A DNA stretch of 64,000 nt from Mycteria americana. Taxonomy: Eukaryota > Chordata > Aves > Ciconiiformes > Ciconiidae. The notes beneath the pieces were generated by a model. The model was not told where the DNA came from. It ran no database searches and worked only from the letters and a program-made list of their open reading frames with translations. Shown here piece after piece: positions 52,801-63,192 of this stretch. The stretch is from the NCBI RefSeq assembly GCF_035582795.1, contig NC_134365.1, positions 79,837,635 to 79,901,634 of the forward strand, read 5' to 3'. The first letter of the stretch is position 1; every line of letters begins with the position of its first letter. The position numbers and the translations under genes are program-made.

Positions 52801-53417
52801 CTGAAGGCATTAAAAAAACTGAAGAAGGCCCACTGGTCTCTTCACCCCAGTTCTCCTCTTGGCTAGCAGGAAAATAAGCCTGGGATTTTGAGACCTCCTG
52901 CCCATCAGATGAAAGTCCCCGCTATGATGAGGATGGCCTATAGCACCTAACCCACCTGTGCTTCTTCCCTACCTTCTAGAAGAAGAGAAAATAGCTTCTA
53001 AGTTTGAGCAATAAACTGCTGCAATTGGTTAAAACTTTCTGAATTTCATTTTTACAGTGAAATGTTGCAAAAATCAAAAATATTGAGAAGCAGCCTTTAA
53101 AGCATTCCCAAACCAAATGTGACTGCAGTATTTCACTCTCATTTCTACTGAATTTGCTGTAAAGCTTGAAGGTAAAATTTTAAATACCATCTTAGAGGGT
53201 TAAAAATATATCATTGCTGGTTTTATTCTGTCAGGCAATATAGAGATATCAGGTTTGAGGGGGTCCAGTAATATTTTACTAGATGGATGATATCTGTCTT
53301 GCATACATTGCATGGTATGCATGGGCATGTGCATTTCTAGAATAAAACCATTTAGCAAGTCCTAAAATATTTGGCTATTCCCTCCCCCTAATTTTAAAGC
53401 AAAGTGCTCAAAAAGTA

Positions 53418-53487
53418 GGATAGTACCAGATGTAGCTTCTGGCAGTCAATGCTAAGGGTGTGTTTCTGGAAGAAAAAAATAGGCTAG
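53418..53487 (+). repeat. Diverged direct repeat, copy 1
   Basis: About 70 bp sharing GGATRGTACCAG, CTGGCAGTCA, GGGTGTGTTTCTGGAAG and a terminal GGCTAG/AGCCAG-like end with the segment at 54495-54566, in the same orientation and order. Unknown family. Confidence 0.8.
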
Positions 53488-54155
53488 TAAATCCAGCCCA
53501 ACTGGAAGCAGGAGAACTATCCTCATGAGATTTTGAGCCAAAGCTTACATATTCAGGACATATGGATAAGCATTAGTTATCCATCCAACCCACCCAAGCT
53601 GTAACACCAAACTTTTTGAAATTGGATTTATATCTGTCTGCAAGTCAATTTAAGTAGGAAAGTATGCCATGAAGCACAACTATTGAAAGCTTTTCTTTCA
53701 TGAGTGCTCTCACAAAGGATGTGCAGTGAAATAGTTTGTCTCTTTCAGAGAAAGAAACTTTCAGCAAATGATGAACTCAGGGCTGTAAAACCTGGAAAGT
53801 CACATTCTTTAAATAGCTGGAATGACTTAGGAAACAAAGTCACATTTTGAAGAATATTTTAGGCTTATAGGAGCATAAAATTAGCTGGCTTTCAGTTTTG
53901 AAACTGGGATTCAGCCTCTGCTGCAACTTTGGAGCATTTCATCCAGAGTCGTCTTCTGGGGATTGCTTCTAATTTTTATGTCCCGTTAGGTGACAGTGAG
54001 GACAGTTTGCAACATATTAGGGCATGCTGTGCATCTTGCAGAAGTGAGCTTATTAATTTAAATATTTCATGTGGGGTGAAGTGAGCTAACACTTTCCTAC
54101 ATATTTTATGCACAAAGAGACGACACATAAATATGTATAAATCTGCATAATTATG

Positions 54156-54192
54156 CACACACATATATGTGTGTGTGTATGTACATATATAA
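54156..54192. repeat. CA/TG palindromic microsatellite
   Basis: ACACACATATATGTGTGT is an exact palindrome, followed by GTGTATGTACATATATAA. Intronic simple repeat. Confidence 0.9.
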
Positions 54193-54367
54193 TGTGAATG
54201 GTGACCAACCAATCACCTCACTAGCTGTTCTACCGCCAAAGCATGTCAGCAAAAAACCCTTCCCAGTACCACAGTCCTGTGGCGCCAGGAACTGTGAGAA
54301 CGAGCCATGGCTTAGATGGAAATGTTGTCCCAAGTAATTGAATAATCTCTTCTAAAGAGAGTCTGAA

Positions 54368-54385
54368 TTTTTTTTTTTTTTTTTT
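54368..54385. repeat. T18 homopolymer
   Basis: Run of 18 T on the + strand (18 A in the WNT7B sense direction), intron 3. Confidence 0.95.
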
Positions 54386-54494
54386 GTCCCCACACTCTTA
54401 TTGTTTCAAATGTAAAATAAGATGTTGTCATCTTCCTGGCATTCAAAAAAAACAACAAGAAAAACCCATCGACATTACAAAGGAATAAATATTG

Positions 54495-54566
54495 GGATGG
54501 TACCAGGCTGAGTTGCTGGCAGTCAGTGTGATGGGTGTGTTTCTGGAAGGGAAAGAAATAAGCCAG
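54495..54566 (+). repeat. Diverged direct repeat, copy 2
   Basis: Partner of 53418-53487, about 1.08 kb away. Shared blocks include GGTACCAG, CTGGCAGTCA and GGGTGTGTTTCTGGAAG. Flanks outside the roughly 70-bp unit do not obviously align, which suggests two insertions of one short element or an old local duplication. Confidence 0.8.
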
Positions 54567-55059
54567 CTTTTTCTCCACATAACCACAGTCACTGTCAATC
54601 GTAAGATCCTAATTGATTGATAAACTGTTAGAAACATTTCTTTTCTTCGTTTTGGTAAAAGCTGTGATCTGCTACCAATTTGTCAGCTTGTTCTTTTAAC
54701 TCCCCCCTTAAAAACAAACAAACAGAAAAACCCATTTTTATAATTGAGATTCCCCATGAGAGCCGGTCATTGTTTTGAAGCTTTCAACAAAAAGTTAAGA
54801 TTAATGGTGTGCATTCCCAGATGTTACTCTTTCTAAGTTCATTTATCCCAGAATAAAGATACTTGTTTCTAAAAATACATGGTAGAAAGCTGTCTCATAA
54901 AACAGCATCAAAGCTTACTTGGTTTTGTTGGTATTTAATTTTTCATTACTCTATCAAAGTTTTGCCCACAGATCTCTCTGTAGTCAGTCAGATTTGCAAC
55001 AAGCCATTCTTTCAGTAACATTTGCATTAGACTTACACTAGTCTTCCTTTGGGGGCTTG

Positions 55060-55500
55060 TTTTCATTTACCACACTTGTACTTTCCATCCTGAATCATAG
55101 CGGCCATTTAAGAACCGATGGGGAAGTTAGCTACTTTGGTCTTTTACACAGCATGGCGCTGTTTTGCCGCAAAGCGTAAATCTTCCATCAGTAGCGTCTC
55201 ATGTCACCAGGAATCGCTAAGCATTTATTTCTTCCAAATGGCACCGATGGCAAGTTTATTATTTTGTCACTAGTGTTATTCATTACAAATTGACTAGAAA
55301 CTTCACAAAATTGCCATTAGCTTAAATAATTCTTAGAAATGTAATGCAGACCAGTTAGGGGATGCAGTGAGGGGCAATTAGGGACTTCATTTTTCCAGAG
55401 TCATCAGAAATTCCCTGCAAAGCCTAAATATCGTCTGTTTTCAAGGAGGTACTTTATCAGTGTTGTGCTGAGCATCTCAGCCCCAGACTCAAGTTAAAGA
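55060..55500. promoter_or_regulatory. Candidate conserved intronic element in WNT7B intron 3
   Basis: Repeat-free sequence that keeps isolated CpGs in an AT-rich setting (TTGCCGCAAAGCGTAAATC, GTAGCGTCTC, GAATCGCTAAGC, CACCGATGG) together with CATTAG and GGCAATTAGGG cores. CpG retention outside islands suggests constraint or low methylation. Inference only. Confidence 0.25.
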
Positions 55501-57628
55501 GCCCCCAGAACCCTTTCCTCCCATCTGTTTGCAAAGTTTGTGCAATTATTTATACAGCGTGCTGTTTTTTCCTCAAAGAGAAATTCCTCAGGACTCTATT
55601 TTTAACAACAGTGAAATACCAGCAGGCCGGCTATTGAGAACATCCCTATGAGAGCAAAACATTATAGTCACTGCTATAGTTACAAATGCCTCTGACTCCC
55701 AGGCACATCTGGGACAATGCTGGGAGAGATTGAGGATGGGCAAAATTCCTGCTCCGGGGCGTGAAAAATTCCATGTGATGGTATAAGAGAGCACCCAAAT
55801 AATTGCTCTGGGAGCAAAACTGCTGGTCAGAGTCCTGGGTAATGATCCTAGCAATGATCTTCTGGGCACCTGGTAGAGGTCTAGTGAGGTCATCAGGAGC
55901 CTTCCACTGACTTCACAGCAAGTTGGAAATAACTGTAGGTGGGGTTGGGAGCTCTTTGCATCCTTTTTTCCTCATGTTTCTGTTATTAGGAGGCTCTGGG
56001 ATTTAAAGAGAAGACTAAAATGAAGATAGCAGATTTATTGGCTGAATATTGTTGTTCTTATCTGACTTAAAAAGCCAATTCAGTATGAACTAAGCCAGGA
56101 CTGAATAAGAACTGTGAGCCTTACCATTATAGATGTGAAGGGCGAGGGGGGTGGGTTTAATAGTGAAAGCGCTGTAACATATAAGACCTTGGGAAATGGA
56201 CCAATGTTCATATAATCAAGTTGTTGGATTTTTTTCTCTGTACCAGTTTTGATAAGATTGAACTGTAACTAAGAAATATTTTAATGGTTGGCAGAATCTC
56301 TGTAGGAAGCTACAAAAGCATGGATTTCCTTTACTGTCTGGGCATTCCCACCCTAAGGTTGAAAAGATTATTTGAGAACTTCTGAAGCAACAAAGAATTA
56401 AAAAATAATCTGAGTTGCCAGTGGTCTCCTTCTTAACTTTTATTCCTATTCATAACAAGGGAAAAATATCCTTACTTTGGTCCTTACTAATAGCAATCAT
56501 GAACCAGAAGCTTGGCTCCAAACTGTTTGGAAATTTTAAGTCTCATGCGGATCAGCAAGATGGTACAGACAGAATCTTACTCAGAGAGGTACGAGCTTTT
56601 CCCAGTTGTGTTGTGAGATTTTGGAAGGGGAAAGGAGGAAGATGGAGGTTCAGTGTTGTGATTCAGCAAGTGTCCAGACATAAATGCAGTATTTCTGACT
56701 TGAGTGTGAATAAGGACCATGCGGAGCATGTCAGAATGACATCCATACATAAGCAAAATTTCCTGGTTTCAGATTTTGTTTCAGGCTCACAATCCAGGTT
56801 TACGCAGGATCCCCAAGACTGCCCAGTTTCAGGTGGATGTAGGTCAGATTTCAAGTTTGCCTGGATTCTCAGAAGGGACTTGTGATTTCATGTTGAAATT
56901 GCACAAAACTCTATGGCTGCTTTCTTAAAGGTCCAACCCAGAAAACAAAGAAAACGTATTCTTGTTTCCAGAGTTTTGTTCTAACCTTAAGTTTCAGTCA
57001 GTCTCAAATTCAGAATGTCTAATTTATACAAATAGCAGATGATCTCAGATGAACCAAAATCACTAAGTATTACATACTGTACAACTTTGCATATTCATTT
57101 CATGGGAATGTATGTCATAACACCAACATTATTTCTAAACATGACCCCCAAACCATCTTTTATATGAGAGCATTCCTCGGGATTTGATGGATTGTACTTA
57201 AAAAACAAAAACAAAAAGCTGCACCAAATCCTTCCAGTCATCCTTAGCTTTTGAAGCGATATGGTGTATTAATGATTACAATGAAAATATATGGGTACAA
57301 ATAACTACCGAAAACTGCCAACAACAAAAAAGTGGGTAAATTCCAAAATACTATTTATAAAAAACTATACTGGGAAAAAAAACCCCTATGTTGTCAGTAT
57401 TTACAAGCCTTCTTATTCCTGTCTCAAAAACATGAAGTGAGTGTTATCACTTGTTTTTGCAAGAACATTTGCAAAAAATTAAGTTTTTAAAAATGTTAAA
57501 AGAAATGCATTTGCATGAATACTGCTCCCGGAAATATCTGTAAAAACACACACTTCTTTGGCTTGCTTATGTCCCCCTGCTTATGAAATTCTGATGAAGA
57601 GTAAAAATATAATTTGCTTAATAAGAAT

Positions 57629-57911
57629 CAGCAATGTGGTCTAGTGGTTACTGGACTATATTTAGAACTGGAGGACCTGGGATCAGTGCCTGGCTCAGAT
57701 ACTGAGCTGTCTTCTGTCCTTGGGCAAGGGACTTCACTATTCTCCATCTATGCACCCGCTTTTGCTCTTTTGTCCCTCTTTCACATCTAGACTGTAACAT
57801 GTTCAAAACAGGACAGGCATGAACATCTCCATGGGGGTGGCACAGTGCCCACCACAGTGGGTTGCCAGTTTAAGCAGGGATCATAACGCATCTAGCAGTA
57901 ATAAATGCTCC
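57629..57911 (+). mobile_element. Ancient tRNA-derived SINE with CR1/L3-like tail
   Basis: The head has a pol III A-box-like TGGTCTAGTGGTTA and a degenerate B-box region (ACCTGGGATCAGTGCCTGG). The body reads CTGAGCTGTC...CCTTGGGCAAGGGACTTCAC, as in MIR/CORE-type amniote SINEs. The 3' part (TAGACTGTAACATG..., CACAGTGCCCACCACAGTGG, ending TAATAAATGC) resembles the tail common in sauropsid SINEs. Well-preserved order, many substitutions, no clear target-site duplication. Inserted in WNT7B intron 3, antisense to the gene. Confidence 0.8.
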
Positions 57912-59299
57912 GTTGCAAGTTTAGCATGTGACTTCCATCTTACTTTGCATCCAAACTCAATGCATGATGCCAAGGTGAAACATCCAGGCTAAGAGAAGTG
58001 ATCAGACCTGGAGCTGGTCTTCCAAGCTGCAGTACAGCAGTATGAGGTGTTCTTACCCCCTAAACAGAGAAAGTTTGGGGAAAAAAGGTTGTGCCCCTCT
58101 TAAGGATGCTTTTCTGTCTGGCTCTTCAGTCAGCTGTCTCCTTCATGTCTGGAGACCTCAGTATCGAGCATCAATTGAGTATCGATCCTGTCTCTACACT
58201 TGAGATTATGCCCTGTAACTGGTCTCTGTCACCATGTTGAATTTATATAATACTTTCACCCAATGGATAACTGCCCATACACCACCTTCAGTTTCGGTGC
58301 ACAACCAGCTGCAGTCTCCAGGAGGTTTTGTTGCATGGACTGGGTGTTAATAAGCATTCTCCAAAATATAAGCAGTGAGATAATTGTACTGCTTCTGTCA
58401 CCACCAATTCAACCATCTCTGCCCGCCTCAGCAGCTAGTGCTCGGTGTAGGACTGAAAGCACACACTGTTTTAGAGGAGAAAATTTCAGTCTAACTTTAG
58501 GGGCTAGGTGTGGAGAAGTGGTATATTGGAGTCTCCTACAACACAGGAGGGTAGAAGCAGCAATTTTTTACCTGTGGGAAAGCACTTTGAAGGGTATAGT
58601 AAAATCTCTCCTGAGGTAGGTATATATTATGCAGAAAGATTTGTTATACTTTTTAAAGGACAAGCTTTAAGAGCTATGGGGATTGTTATTCAACGGACAT
58701 CAATTGGCGTAGCTCCATGATGTTTATTGTTTCCATTGCGAGCAACTCAGTCATGGTTGTAGACATGAAACTGTTTCTTCTTCCAAAATGACATGCAGCC
58801 GTTCGTAGCCCGCCAGTGAGAAACGGGCAGTCGTGCATTTGCTGTGAAGTGTGTATTTCATTAGAGCTGTGGTCAAAGAAGTGTTTTGGGCTTGGATGGA
58901 ATAAATAGCTGCAAGTGCTGTGGGAGTTCAGCAATGCAGAAACTCAGTCCTGTCCCATCACAAGCCCCGACATCTCTTGCTAGATTTTTGCAAAGGAGAT
59001 GAAAAGCAGAGATTTATCATTATGCCAAACAGCTCCAGCAAAGTCCTCTCTGTTATGAGTGGGACTGGAAAGAAGGCTTAGGAAGCAGAAACATTTAGAG
59101 GAGTATCTATAATATATGGCCAGCTCTGAATAAAAGGAAACAGCAACAAAATGTAAACATTAGATGCCATCAGGTAACTTGATGTGGGTGTGGGATAACA
59201 GCAGAGAGAGGGGTAAGTTCTCAGGGAATGCCTCCTGCCACCAAGCCAGCCTCCCCCCGTCCTCCAGCGCACACGTTTCCCCATCCCTCGTCCTTTCTG

Positions 59300-59305
59300 G
59301 AATAC
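59300..59305 (-). other. WNT7B: Intron 3 5' splice site of WNT7B (weak donor)
   Basis: Minus-strand reading is GAAAG|GTATTC. GT is at 59305-59304, and the last exon codon is AAG (Lys). The intron side lacks the usual G at +5, so this is a weak match to the GTRAGT consensus. The position is fixed by the conserved GRK|VLE junction. Confidence 0.88.
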
Positions 59306-59577
59306 CTTTCTTCCAGCCTCATTGTTGTGCAAGTTCATCAGCCTCCGTGCATTCTTTTTGATTTCTCGGGCATCAACAAACCTCCGGGAGAACTCAATGC
59401 CGTATCTGATATCCGCAGAGCAGCCTCCCCACTTCCAGCCCTCCTCCTGGTTGTAGTAGCCCTGTTTCTCTCGGTCACAGCCACAATTGCTGAGGTTGCC
59501 CTGGCTGCAGGCGGCCGTGACAGCGTGTGCAACCCCAGCAGCAGTAATGGCATAGGTGAACGCAGCTTCCCTGCTTC
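59306..59577 (-). CDS. WNT7B: WNT7B coding exon 3 (90 full codons, split first codon)
   Basis: Encodes the central part of the Wnt N-terminal helical domain. After the acceptor (ending CCACAG) the first two bases complete a split glycine codon (phase 1), followed by [20 protein letters not shown]. It continues through [33 protein letters not shown] and [20 protein letters not shown] to NNEAGRK at the donor, in phase 0. Four cysteines are present, and NLS within GNLSNCG is a sequon matching the second Wnt7 glycosylation site (family knowledge). GWKWGGCS and the [21 protein letters not shown] block are among the most conserved Wnt segments. At 272 nt it joins exon 4 in frame as AAG|GTT. The preceding exon should carry the signal peptide junction and the Asn-Cys-Ser sequon, but it is not between here and the window end. 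Open reading continues into both introns, so the raw ORF (to 59623 and to 59078) overstates the exon. Confidence 0.96.
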
Positions 59578-59600
59578 CTGTGGAGAGAAGCCAAAAGCTG
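59578..59600 (-). other. WNT7B: Intron 2 3' splice site of WNT7B
   Basis: On the minus strand the bases before exon 3 read ...GGCTTCTCTCCACAG, a good pyrimidine tract ending in CAG. The AG is at 59579-59578. The placement is fixed by homology, since the split Gly codon then gives VGSREAAF as in other Wnt7 proteins. Confidence 0.9.
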
Positions 59601-60321
59601 ATGGGTTGGCAGAAAGGCAGCACTTACTAAAGAAAGTACACACATTATCTACAGCAACGGTGACAGGCAGGAATGCAAGGAGGGCATTACTTCTGGGGGG
59701 TAATTCTCATTCTTACAGAATTACATACATATTTAAAATGCTTGGCTCAACTGGGGGATATTACCCCAGGTAAGCACCAGCCATATGGCAGTCCCACCTA
59801 ACCCCCTTCACCAGAGGGGAATTTGGCAATGAGTCTGGACAGTGGTGAGGAGAGGCAGCACGATTTGTTTTTACACTGTCTAGTCAGGTTTGCAAGCTGA
59901 ACTTTATCTATATTAGGTGAATAATAAGTGAGTCACTGGCAGTAATGCTCACTGGAAAACAATAGTTACCTCTAACCGTTGGCCCTGCATGGAAAAAGAA
60001 AAGTGTTCGGACAACGTAAGAAATACCAGACCCTTTCAGATGCAGGAGAGGACTAGGACACAAACGGGAAAGATTATTAATCCACCTTTATAGATGCTCC
60101 AGTAGCGCCCATTAGTGATGCTGAGTGTAAAGTATTGCAAGAGGGGCCTATAGAGACAAGAGCTGGGTAGGTTTTGTTTTCTTTCAAGGTAAAGTAGAGG
60201 CTACCCCTTTCCCTTGCTGACTTCTCTTGGGTATTAGTTTTGCTGTAATGACCCTTTTCCACTCCCACTCTGACTCAAACCTCTGCTCTACCTTGGCTAT
60301 TGACCACACAGGGGGTATGGA

Positions 60322-60414
60322 AGTGCTGTAGCAGCATTATTTCCTCTCCAAGACCATGTCTTCCATGACAGTATCTCACTTGTTTTGGAGAGGAAATAAT
60401 GCTGCTACAGCATT
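60322..60414. repeat. Long near-perfect hairpin (28-bp perfect stem) in WNT7B intron 2
   Basis: Arm 60324-60351 (TGCTGTAGCAGC...CTCTCCAA) and arm 60385-60412 (TTGGAGAG...GCTGCTACAGCA) are exact reverse complements over 28 bases. Two wobble and three further Watson-Crick pairs extend the stem to 33 positions (60322-60354 with 60382-60414), leaving a 27-nt loop. The stem is not AT-simple sequence and has no MITE-like flanking duplication. Because it lies in an intron it would be present in WNT7B pre-mRNA. It could be a miRNA-like precursor, an RNA-editing substrate, or simply the product of a replication template switch. No function is claimed. Confidence 0.95.
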
Positions 60415-60424
60415 AGCAGATGTC

Positions 60425-60477
60425 AAACCAGATGTCAGTCTGGTTTAGAAAAAAGTCTTTTTAGAAAAAAGTTCTTT
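60425..60477. repeat. Small hairpin followed by a short tandem duplication
   Basis: AAACCAGA (60425-60432) and TCTGGTTT (60439-60446) are exact inverted repeats with a 6-nt loop. They are followed by two copies of TTTAGAAAAAAGT separated by CTT. Located 10 bp beyond the long hairpin. Confidence 0.85.
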
Positions 60478-61373
60478 TTTTTCCTATGATGCCACTAGTT
60501 GCCAAGGTTCCTCATTCCCAATGCCATGTTATAGCTGTTGATATTGAGTATATGAAGAGAGGCAAATAAACCCGCTTTCTTTACTAGACACTGGTTAGCT
60601 GAGTTGCCTGTGGCATGCATATAAGCAAGGAGATACGGGCAGAATGATCAAAAGGGATGCTACCACCCATTCCTGCTCTCACGTGAGACCGCAATCTGTC
60701 ACTGACTTAATGTAGAGCTGCGTCATGGCCCTTGGTGTTTTGCTGTTCATATTTATAACATTTCCCTACAAGTTCCCTTCTCAGCACTACCATCATTTTC
60801 CTCTGTGTGTTTATCTGGTGATAAACAGACGATCTTGTAATACCACAGCCAAAGAATAACTGTAAAGAATTTGCAGAAAGTTGCTGAAATGCTTTAATGA
60901 CCACACACAGAGCTTTCACATCGTTAATGGATTTGGGAAGGAAAAAAAAGAACAAATTTTCCAGAGGAGAAAAAAAAACCAAAAAGCTTAGAAGCTATTT
61001 TTGATTTTTTATTTTAGGATTCACAGATATCATAACTATTCTGGAATGACCAGTGCATGGTGTGGGGGGTTTTATGTTTTATATTTCTTATTTTCATACA
61101 TAGCTTCCTGAAAGGTTACACCACTGCCGGATTCAAGAAAGATCCTACAAGAAACAATCATAAACTGGTTTTTGGCACCATTTACTTGTTTCTCCAAAGC
61201 AATAAAAAAGAAACCTAAGGTAAGAGAAAAATAAAAGGGTGCTGTGTTCTTCAAGTACCAAGAAGGTTAAACCGACTTGTGTATTATTTGAGCACATCGC
61301 GCAATAGAAGCACTGACTTTGCTTTCAGACACAGAAGTGTTTTGTTGGGGTGTACGATGTGTGTAGTCTGGTT

Positions 61374-61572
61374 CAGTGGTTCCCAAACCGTGGTCTGCAG
61401 AACACTGGTGGTCCAGGAGGCCACGGTAAAGGGTTCGCAGCTAATCCGCAGAGCCATATTAAGCACTGTTTTTAATAGTGTTTTCAATTAAAAGTTTGAT
61501 GATAACGATGCCTGGTGGTCCGCAAGAAATTCTGAGGGTTGATAGCAATCCAAAAAAGTTTGGGAACCTCTG
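61374..61572. mobile_element. Non-autonomous hAT-type DNA transposon (MITE), 199 bp, full length
   Basis: The ends are CAGTGGTTCCCAAAC and, inverted, CAGAGGTTCCCAAAC: 14 of 15 bases agree and they show the CAGNGGTTCCCAAAC start typical of Charlie-like hAT elements. Direct flanks of 8 bp, GTCTGGTT (61366-61373) and TTCTAGTT (61573-61580), agree at 6 of 8 positions, as expected for an old 8-bp hAT target-site duplication. The interior (with repeated GGTGGTCC motifs) has no transposase. It sits in WNT7B intron 2. Confidence 0.85.
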
Positions 61573-63128
61573 TTCTAGTTCCTAGTGTGTTCTCTAAAAA
61601 CGCATATCAATATTCACTCCTCTCTTCTTCACCCGCCAGCTGAAGTCAAAGCTGAGACCCGTGTTTTAAAAGGTATCCTGTTGACTCGCATGATTTCTTT
61701 CTTCATCTCCTTTCAAAACAATCTATTCTTAATCTATAAATTGGAAGATTGGAAATATGAGCTATAATAGAAACTACTTATACAGATACATTTTCCTTCC
61801 TCTTCAGGATGAGAGTAAATGAGAGTGCAAAATCAGACCCAGGAAAATTTTTGAGTTCAAACACCTTTGAAAGACATGTAGAGATGCTTATAAATAAGCA
61901 GAAACATATTCCTGTCAGGGAACATAGCAGCTGTGAGCTACAGTTCAGTAGATTTACTCAGAGATTAACCAGAGGGAGGTTGCTTACGTTTCATGTTTAA
62001 GCTCAATGTATTCCACATGTATCCAGAGTAGAAGGTAAGCCATTTTATCATGGCCACTGTGTCTGTGACCCGTCCGTGAGTTTTCACACGGTGCTTCCCT
62101 CGATCAGTTTCGTAAAACTAAAGAACACCCTGTCTTTATCTACCTTTCACTCCCCCTCATTCCCATTATAGCCCTGATTACCTTCAGGAACAGAGGAAAA
62201 TATCTTTCCCTCACCCACTTGAGAGCTATAGCCGTGATGGAATTATCTCAAGTCATGGGATAATACCAAATGGAAACCATACTGACTCTCTGAAGAGATT
62301 ACTCTTCTGTTTCAATGCAGCTCTAACATAAGAAGGGCTCAGAAATAAGATCTGGCTTGAAAATCAGATTCCTTTTGCAAGTTAAGTTATCCTGCTAAGA
62401 ATTAAGGGGTTTTTTGTTTTAGGGTGTTGCAACTAGACGATGTTCCAAAACTTCTCTTGAACTTCAGTGTAAGCATTACCTCAGCAGTTCTCTAAAGTCC
62501 TAGGATCAGTAGAGTCTATCAGAAAATGCTGATGGAGGAGGGAGGGGAACCTCTGTGCTCAAATAATGTGTCTGCTGCACACAAAGCTTTCCATTAGCAT
62601 GTCATCACTTGGAATCAGTTCTAAGCAAGTCTTTGTTAGGCAGCTAAAAATATTTAAGTAATGATTGCTGTGATACCTGAATGGAGAACAACAATCTCAT
62701 TTTATGGAATTTTCTGAGATTTCAAAAATATTCTTGCTCTGCAACGAAACAGAGACAAGTCTTTCCAGAAATGTTCATGAAATGAAGAAAGATTATAAAT
62801 AGTAGAAGATTTGGGATTTGACCCAACTTTGAAGCTACATTTTTCTTTTTCCAGTGAATATCCTGGTCACCTAGTTATTTGGCACTGTTTACGCTCACTA
62901 GCTGTGTCTCAGAAGAAAAATTCTTGTTTGACTTTTTAATGTTTCTGTCATGTAGACCAGAATAATTCTGTTGAGATTTTATTTTGGTGGAGAAGACACT
63001 TTTTTGTGCGACCCCTGGATTCATCCATTTCCCTCTTAGAAATGTCTGCTTTGCTGTCAAAGAAGACAGTTCTGATTTAATTCCCAAAACATAGAATGAA
63101 TGTTTTCGTGAGTAACGTGAATTAATAT

Positions 63129-63192
63129 CTGATCTAATAACTGTCTGATCTAATAACTGCCTGATCTGATAACTGTCTGATCTAATATCTCC
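63129..63192. repeat. Tandem repeat, four 16-bp units
   Basis: Units CTGATCTAATAACTGT, CTGATCTAATAACTGC, CTGATCTGATAACTGT and CTGATCTAATATCTCC lie head to tail. The first three differ at one base each and the last is more diverged. Intronic minisatellite-like array within WNT7B intron 2. Confidence 0.95.

Larger units (their letters stand above)
47852..59305 (-). other. WNT7B: WNT7B intron 3 (11.45 kb)
   Basis: Non-coding sequence between the two recognised exons. It holds a CpG-rich patch near 48650-48870, AT/GT simple repeats at 49821-49880 and 54156-54192, a diverged direct-repeat pair (53418-53487 and 54495-54566), a T18 tract at 54368-54385, a possible conserved regulatory stretch at 55060-55500 and an old tRNA-derived SINE at 57629-57911. 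No further exon or recognisable nested gene was seen on either strand. Confidence 0.9.

Noticed and set aside
57629..57720. tRNA gene candidate from the TAGTGGTTA A-box
   Set aside because: No cloverleaf or intact B-box follows; the sequence continues into a SINE body.
59228..59773. 181-codon + strand open frame over WNT7B exon 3
   Set aside because: It is the antisense shadow of exon 3; the minus-strand product is a clear Wnt protein with proper splice sites.
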